Source of the DNA: JBBTIS01 sp038059855
GTDB lineage: Bacteria; Elusimicrobiota; Elusimicrobia; JACQPE01
Assembly: GCA_964357255.1 (NCBI GenBank)
Contig: CAYHKQ010000077.1
Location: forward strand, 1 to 10,872
DNA length: 10,872 bases
Direction of reading: 5' to 3'
Position 1 is the stretch's first letter; the number at the start of each line of letters is the position of its first letter. The notes beneath the pieces were generated by a model, which saw only the letters and a list, made by a program, of their open reading frames with translations, had not been told where the DNA came from and ran no database searches. The translations under genes and the position numbers were made by a program. Below are positions 9,001-10,872 of this stretch, piece after piece.

Positions 9001-10872
9001 TGCCGCCCAGAGTCTGGACCCTGGAGAACCAGGCTGTTTTGTTCAAAATCACCGCTAGAACATCTGCGTCAACCTGCCGCTGTCCCACCGGCGCCCATTG
9101 CCGGACGGATTCACCCCAATTATCCTTGACATATTGAACAGCCTCCTCCATATTCAATGTCAAGGCGCGCAATTGATCAAACCTGGGCTCCTTTGAAGGC
9201 GCTGTCTTGCCCTCGGGCAACGTAAGGAGATATTCATTGACTTCCTGAGTCATCCCGATCATAGCTTCCGCCAATCGGCGCTCTTCGGAATTATTGGCCT
9301 TGGCCGGATCAAAACGAAACATCCACTCGATATTAGAACCCCTCTTCATGGCGCTGTATGAAAAATTAGCGCTACCCAAAATAGCGACATTTTGACTTTT
9401 CAGATAAACGTACTTGATATGCATAATTTCATTCGGGCTAAAACCATTGAGAATCTTAATATTCACGCCGGCCGCCTTAAGAACTTTGTATTGGGAATTC
9501 TTATTGCCAGTCTGACTGCCGTCCATAATGATCTCGACCGGAACCCCTTCCGCCACTGCCTCGACTAAAAGATTGGCAAGCTCGTACTCCGTAATCAAAA
9601 AAGCCATCATGCGAATGCCAGAATTCTTAACCCGCTCCTCGGCGCTCAAGGTGCGGGCATATTGAATCTCTTGGAGCACGCGGGCCTTAACTTCCTGGCC
9701 CACCGCGTCAGCGATAACCAGTTTGGCCGGCCCGTACTCCCAAGATTTCTGAGGCGGCTCAATTTTATCCGGCGAAACTTCCACGGGCCCCTGACCCCGG
9801 CCGCCCCTGGCCGACGCAAACGGCGCGCCGGCATCTTTGACCATAGCGCCCACGGCCAGATTGTAAGCCAAGTCAAACGCCCCGGGCGACTGAATTCCAG
9901 AGGCAATCTCTTGGGAACCTGAGGACGGCTCGTCTTTGGAAAGTAAGGGCTGATTTTCTCTTCTCGGAAAAAATCCGCGAACCTTCAAGGCAATCCAGCG
10001 AGACACGGGATTGTTCAGCAAAAAGCGCGTGAGCATGCCAAGGCCGAAGAAATCGCTAAATAAAACCGCCCCACGGCCGCCGCCGGAGGAATAATCGTCA
10101 AAATAGCCCTTGCCGCCCGAATCGCCGCCGGTATCGCGGCTCGGATTGCCTAAGGGATCGAGGTCACTGACGTCATTCGAGCCGGGCTTTCTTCCGCGTT
10201 TCTCTTTAGTTCCGAGTTGATCGCCAGAAATTTCAGCTTCAGGACCGGGCTTATTGCGTGATCCCCGGCGGCCGCCTTTAGTCAAAACCGCTCCCAGGCC
10301 CACAGCGGCCATAGCGCCGGCGCCCAAATCCCCGCCACCGCTCAATGCCGACAAGGCAACAGCCCCGCCCGCCAATAAAATAGGCAGAGCGACATTTAAT
10401 GCCCTTGTTTCTTGAATTTTGGAATAACCCGCCTTAATCCAGGACCCTGGGTTCCACCCCGATGGCACGATAGTTGCTCTGCGCTCCTGCGCCATCGCTT
10501 CATCAATTTTTTCTTCTTTTGTTTTTGCCCCCTTGTCCTTCCTGTCCTTCATCCATGTCGTCAGAGCGCTTCCCGTCGCTACTAGCCCCAGAATAGCCGG
10601 CGCCGGCATAGCCCCAATGAGTGGCAGGGACACGGTTGGAAGAAAGGCCAGGGAAACAGCAGAGGCGACTATAGGCAAGGCCACAGGAGCGGCCCAGCCC
10701 AGGACTTTCTGGGCATGGGTTCCGGAGCGGCGATACTGGGCTAAAGTGTCATTGACGCCCTTAAATGTCTTTGTTCCCCTCTCTATTAATCTAACCGCCC
10801 TGGGAGCCAAGGGACCTTGGGTTTCGGTCTTGAGCTGGGGCAAGATGGTCTCTTTGGCCAGGGCCTTGCCAA
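1..10872 (-). CDS. Giant multidomain membrane-associated multi-protease protein, internal fragment (both ends outside window)
   Basis: The frame whose codons occupy positions 2-4, 5-7 and so on up to 10868-10870, read on the minus strand, has no stop in 3,623 codons. It encodes recognisable conserved domains along its whole length, so it is one real coding sequence and not chance openness. Domains in order: hydrophobic hairpins, a 64-residue module, a PLD-like HKD domain, an M50 peptidase, an HExxH domain, a coiled coil and helical region, membrane clusters, a second copy of the module, an I9 prodomain with S8 subtilase, HEAT-like repeats, and a second I9/S8 pair running off the left edge. 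No start or stop codon is in the window, so the full length is unknown and exceeds 3,623 residues. I did not recognise a named gene. Many hydrophobic segments, subtilase prodomains and near absence of cysteine (two) point to a membrane or extracytoplasmic location. A self-processing polyprotein or surface-degradation enzyme is inference. Confidence 0.95.
2..226 (-). other. I9-like prodomain and Asp motif of subtilase 2, cut by the window edge
   Basis: Residues from about 3550 read GALIIEVNDISRIAQLRSEL then LAKPVKAYLHKTGPLSGVP, a propeptide-like strand-helix-strand unit. It runs straight into YTGKGVVAAIIDNG, the first block of a subtilase with catalytic Asp3618 (17-19). The His and Ser blocks would lie beyond the left edge. 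A second subtilase follows the first after a HEAT-like spacer. Confidence 0.85.
440..1372 (-). other. HEAT-like helical repeat region between the two subtilases, residues about 3167-3471
   Basis: Pairs of amphipathic helices recur with HEAT-type motifs, for example EPRVRRAIYEALAYQ, SAQARRAILKALQNAV, DDPYAALNALWMI and HPYVRELALTLAGLF. HEAT solenoids bind proteins or act as scaffolds. A palindromic genome repeat (962-1039) interrupts the series and adds 26 residues between two helices. The exact number of repeats cannot be fixed by eye. Confidence 0.65.
962..1039 (-). repeat. Palindromic genome repeat (REP/RS3-like) translated in frame, 26 codons
   Basis: Two 27-base arms, 962-988 and 1013-1039, are inverted copies matching at 23 of 27 positions around a 24-base spacer. 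Each arm is itself palindromic (CCCGCGAAAGCGGG type). The arm matches the widespread bacterial repeat GTCATTCCCGCG...GGGAATCCAG. In this gene it reads VIPAKAGIQ ... LDARVREHD, residues 3278-3303. The 78-bp length is a multiple of three, so the frame is kept. Confidence 0.85.
1475..2557 (-). other. Subtilase (peptidase S8) catalytic domain 1, residues 2772-3132
   Basis: All subtilase landmarks are present in order: Asp2788 in SAVDTG (2507-2509), His2819 in HGTHVSGIMAAG (2414-2416), the SYGAP substrate strand after VASNH, oxyanion Asn2956 in ASKGNSGP (2003-2005), and Ser3066 in SGTSMSGP (1673-1675). The C-terminal hallmark ESAGLVQSAQAW closes the domain. Spacing is Asp-His 31, His-Asn 137, Asn-Ser 110, against about 32, 91 and 66 in subtilisin, so there are sizeable insertions: a Lys/Arg-rich one after the His helix (around 2247-2290) and a long one before Ser. 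It should be an active serine endopeptidase, matured by removal of the preceding prodomain. Confidence 0.93.
2635..2670 (-). repeat. In-frame tandem duplication of 18 bp
   Basis: The unit CAGATTCCTCTTTCCCGT occurs twice with no difference (2635-2652 and 2653-2670), giving two copies of the hexapeptide DGKEES. It abuts the composite palindromic repeat. Exact identity suggests a recent slippage event. Confidence 0.9.
2669..2786 (-). repeat. Composite palindromic repeat inserted between prodomain and subtilase domain
   Basis: Two 27-base arms, GTCATACCGGC...GGTATCCAG (2669-2737) and CTGGACACCGGC...CGGTGTGAC (2760-2786), form an imperfect inverted repeat of the same design as the element at 962-1039. 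The first arm is split by about 42 bases containing a separate hairpin at 2686-2720 (TTCGACTCCGCTCA paired with TGAGCGCCAGTCGAA). The whole is translated without a stop as a hydrophilic linker, about residues 2695-2734. Confidence 0.8.
2840..3181 (-). other. Inhibitor-I9-like subtilase prodomain, residues 2564-2677
   Basis: The strand-helix-strand pattern FDIVVPRSHAKAARRLLG followed by GIVEAVRVRAHHNN is what a subtilase propeptide looks like just ahead of the protease. Such prodomains fold the protease and are then cut off. The N-terminal part (VTICWIPKTGLIEE) holds one of only two cysteines in the window. Sequence identity to known I9 domains is low by eye, so the call rests on pattern and position. 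Confidence 0.6.
3281..3472 (-). repeat. 64-residue duplicated module, copy 2 (residues 2467-2530)
   Basis: This copy matches residues 231-294 at 53 of 64 positions without gaps. The central GDSGGKGYFDDYSSGGGRG and the DFFGLGMLTRFLL segment are essentially unchanged. The copies lie 6,708 bp apart in the same orientation and frame. Many DNA differences between them are silent, which suggests an old duplication held by selection and not a recent or assembly-made repeat. Here the module precedes the prodomain of the first subtilase. Confidence 0.9.
3569..3970 (-). other. Membrane pair (2301-2352) and third hydrophobic hairpin (2398-2434)
   Basis: Residues 2301-2352 (3815-3970) hold two long hydrophobic segments rich in Phe, Tyr and Leu separated by NPFQ. 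A Glu/Ala-rich soluble loop follows (about 2358-2390), then a hairpin at 2398-2434 (3569-3679) carrying the GGAV and VGLGAV motifs shared with the hairpin at 157-196. It ends in a basic GAGRSRGGKS tail that leads into the second copy of the 64-residue module. Confidence 0.7.
3971..4687 (-). other. Helical region between two membrane clusters, residues about 2062-2300
   Basis: This is a mixed-charge, mostly helical stretch with helix-turn patterns (for example EEGIGVVGRLLAHPLYASLG and GLAGRIDRTLRQIESGRVL). It lies between the membrane cluster at residues 1982-2061 and the pair at 2301-2352. It contains no HExxH, GxSxG, HKD or nucleotide-binding motif that I can see. Function unknown. Confidence 0.4.
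4688..4927 (-). other. Membrane-segment cluster, residues 1982-2061
   Basis: About 80 residues are almost wholly hydrophobic, with short Gly/Ser/Gln breaks: a helix from FNIGGVLAGLILF, a second around LLGNLLSLAGLAVGG, a third around SDFFVIYMQFLVLP, and a shorter fourth ending near LAQWVLP. Three or four membrane helices are likely. No catalytic motif is visible. It divides two helical soluble regions. Confidence 0.75.
4948..4975 (-). repeat. Ala/Lys/Glu-coding short repeat, copy 1
   Basis: Positions 4950-4974 match 5850-5874 at 23 of 25 bases and encode TKEAAGAAK. A looser relative lies at 7629-7660. The peptide is hydrophilic and linker-like. Confidence 0.6.
4988..6361 (-). other. Long alpha-helical, ARM/HEAT-like region, residues about 1504-1960
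   Basis: The region starts after a hydrophobic stretch at residues 1484-1503 (6362-6421) that could be a membrane helix. It consists of consecutive amphipathic helices, with Leu/Val/Ala patterns such as VMAVETLRVLATSPAREEYRG and short Pro/Asp turns, typical of alpha-solenoid scaffolds. No catalytic motif was seen. A hydrophilic Ala/Lys/Glu/Gly insert lies near 5835-5900. Repeat boundaries are too degenerate to place by eye, so ARM/HEAT is a structural guess. Confidence 0.5.
5848..5880 (-). repeat. Ala/Lys/Glu-coding short repeat, copy 2
   Basis: The 25-base core at 5850-5874 matches 4950-4974 at 23 positions. It encodes AKEADGVAKAKEEG, a charged insert within the helical region. Confidence 0.6.
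6599..6841 (-). other. Coiled-coil segment, residues 1344-1424
   Basis: About 80 residues are rich in Glu, Lys, Leu, Arg and Ala with heptad-like Leu/Ile spacing (for example KKTIELAELKKKTDF and DIKRLERLRDAI). Prolines and glycines are rare apart from one break near KGAPDAE. It follows the HExxH domain and leads into a larger helical region. It could mediate oligomerisation, or act as a rigid spacer. Confidence 0.6.
7001..7381 (-). other. HExxH zinc-metallopeptidase-like domain, residues 1164-1290
   Basis: Residues 1253-1264 read AFIFIHEFQHAY, with the zincin motif His1258-Glu1259-x-x-His1262 (7085-7099). It lies in a hydrophobic helix after a short strand-turn segment (GALAYFHPEDLRVVMS), the usual order in zincins. 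Acidic candidates for the third zinc ligand follow in ALESEGRAFW at Glu1275 and Glu1277, 13 and 15 residues beyond the second His. This is a soluble-type HExxH, with no membrane signature, and is distinct from the M50 motif upstream. The exact peptidase family was not recognised. Zinc binding and peptidase activity are likely but inferred from the motif alone. Confidence 0.75.
7382..8062 (-). other. Basic and low-complexity linker region between M50 and HExxH domains
   Basis: Right after the last M50 helix comes a strongly basic run (from about residue 937: RNRRGKSGGKRKTGRREEG), as expected for a positively charged cytoplasmic or interfacial tail. A small folded-looking part follows, including GLYDHGQVKMRFMPENR and ARVQQGDLVLYRKGG, whose strand pattern is compatible with a small beta domain, though none was recognised. 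Residues about 1043-1080 (7627-7745) are low complexity, rich in Gly, Ala, Lys and Glu, and look disordered. One of the protein's only two cysteines lies near 7454-7463 (GGCLP). Confidence 0.5.
7627..7745 (-). repeat. Gly/Ala/Lys/Glu low-complexity insert, diverged relative of the short repeat
   Basis: The minus strand is built from recurring GGCGACG, GCGACGAAG and GGCGAA blocks and encodes ATKRWGDDEKGGRRG then ATKAQGKANEAAGAGG. Part of it (7629-7660) resembles the short repeats at 4950 and 5850. Probably a disordered linker. Confidence 0.5.
8063..8791 (-). other. M50 site-2-protease-like intramembrane metallopeptidase domain, residues 694-936
   Basis: The zinc motif HELGH (His733-Glu734-His737; 8660-8674) sits at the end of a hydrophobic helix and is followed by GLAAKRYGA, as in site-2 proteases. 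A GPAAN motif (820-824) lies in a later membrane segment. The second catalytic motif is NLLP (855-858) followed by Asp867-Gly868 and FQLL, giving the third zinc ligand. In RseP-like enzymes the Asp is five residues after the Pro; here it is nine, so the loop is four residues longer. About six hydrophobic segments are visible (694-716, 719-738, 766-793, 815-840, 842-862, 891-936). M50 enzymes cut substrates inside or next to the membrane, usually after another protease has cut first. No PDZ domain is seen. All key residues are present, so it is probably active. Confidence 0.9.
8792..9223 (-). other. Linker between PLD-like and M50 domains
   Basis: The first part (about residues 550-620) is predicted helical and mixed in charge. 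The second part, roughly residues 645-690, is rich in Pro, Ala, Ser and Gln (for example GSAPPATQAPRATAPLS) and looks disordered. No motif was recognised. It probably acts as a flexible tether between the soluble PLD-like unit and the membrane peptidase. Confidence 0.5.
9224..9634 (-). other. Phospholipase-D-like (HKD) domain, residues 413-549
   Basis: The C-terminal PLD signature is present: His484-x-Lys486, then Gly499-Ser500-Ala501-Asn502-Phe503 and, further on, Asn513-x-Glu515. Before it lie the typical beta strands, including EGVPVEIIMDG and an AAGVNIKIL strand just ahead of the HKD His. PLD-superfamily enzymes form a phospho-His intermediate and cleave phosphodiesters in lipids or nucleic acids; single-HKD members such as Nuc act as dimers. 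Only one HKD motif is visible here. The usual Asp after HxK is absent: Lys491 or Ser492 occupies that place, and the spacing to GSAN is one residue longer than in Nuc. Activity is therefore uncertain. The fold assignment is firm, the substrate unknown. Confidence 0.85.
9989..10180 (-). repeat. 64-residue duplicated module, copy 1 (residues 231-294)
   Basis: This stretch matches residues 2467-2530 of the same protein at 53 of 64 positions with no gaps. The shared core runs from LGNP through SGGKGYFDDYSSGGGRG and an aromatic segment, DFFGLGMLTRFLL, to NPVSRWIA. It is Gly/Asp-rich in the first half and hydrophobic or amphipathic in the second. Similarity extends upstream, more weakly, into the preceding hydrophobic hairpin, so the duplicated unit is probably hairpin, basic linker and module together. 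Downstream of WIA the copies diverge: this copy leads to the PLD-like domain, the other to a subtilase prodomain. I do not recognise it as a named domain. A re-entrant or membrane-surface helix, or a processing or assembly signal, are possible roles. Confidence 0.9.
10283..10693 (-). other. Two hydrophobic hairpin regions (residues 60-103 and 157-196)
   Basis: Residues 60-103 (10562-10693) form two long hydrophobic stretches rich in Ala, Val, Leu, Pro and Gly, split by a short turn. A charged, Lys/Glu/Asp-rich segment (about 104-130) follows, then a second hydrophobic hairpin at residues 157-196 (10283-10402). That hairpin ends in a strongly basic tail (residues from K198: TKGGRRGSRNK). The second hairpin resembles the one at residues 2398-2434: both contain a GGAV motif near the start and a VGLGAV motif near the end, followed by basic residues. 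They are probably paired membrane helices with positive charge on one side. The orientation cannot be fixed from this fragment because the N-terminus is missing. Confidence 0.7.

Noticed and set aside
9361..9420. Pseudogene or decayed PLD domain
   Set aside because: The missing Asp alone is not decay: the frame is open, and the strands, GSAN and downstream Asn/Glu are kept.
1..10872. Several adjacent genes in an operon
   Set aside because: No stop codon separates any of the domains in the coding frame, so separate genes would need overlapping starts with no ends; a single chain is simpler.
1..10872. CRISPR array, tRNA, rRNA, insertion sequence or transposase
   Set aside because: No regularly spaced direct repeats, RNA-like clover or ribosomal sequence, or transposase motifs were seen; the repeats present are short palindromes or in-frame protein duplications.

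Overview
The window is filled by one uninterrupted minus-strand reading frame. I read every codon from position 10870 down to position 2 (3,623 codons) and found no stop. The frame is open at both edges, so neither the start codon nor the stop codon is in view. There is no intergenic DNA, RNA gene, CRISPR array or complete mobile element; short open frames elsewhere are shadows of this gene. Residue numbers below count from the upstream (right) edge: residue 1 is the codon at 10868-10870 and residue 3623 the codon at 2-4.

Order of parts in the protein, right to left on the map: two hydrophobic hairpins (res. 60-103, 157-196); a Gly-rich/aromatic 64-residue module, copy 1 (231-294); a phospholipase-D-like HKD domain (413-549); a Pro/Ala linker; an M50 site-2-protease-like intramembrane metallopeptidase (694-936); a basic, low-complexity linker; a soluble HExxH zinc-peptidase-like domain (1164-1290); a coiled coil (1344-1424); a long alpha-helical region (about 1504-1960); a membrane cluster (1982-2061); a second helical region; a membrane pair (2301-2352); a third hydrophobic hairpin (2398-2434) followed by copy 2 of the 64-residue module (2467-2530); an I9-like prodomain (2564-2677) and subtilase S8 domain with a full Asp/His/Asn/Ser set (2772-3132); a HEAT-like region (about 3167-3471); then a second prodomain (from about 3550) and the Asp motif of a second subtilase (Asp 3618), cut by the window edge.

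The best reading is an internal slice of a giant, membrane-anchored, multi-protease protein. Four recognisable peptidase units and one phosphodiesterase-like unit sit in one chain, separated by membrane segments and disordered linkers. Two roles are plausible: a self-processing polyprotein, or a cell-surface/envelope degradation machine. Only the domains are visible; the role is inference. Only two cysteines occur in 3,623 residues.

The organism is bacterial, with GC above 50% by eye. Giant genes rich in membrane and peptidase parts are known from Omnitrophota and some other poorly cultured lineages, so that kind of source is plausible but not shown. Palindromic genome repeats of the widespread GTCATTCCCGCG...GGGAATCCAG type have entered the gene in frame, in linker or helical-repeat positions.
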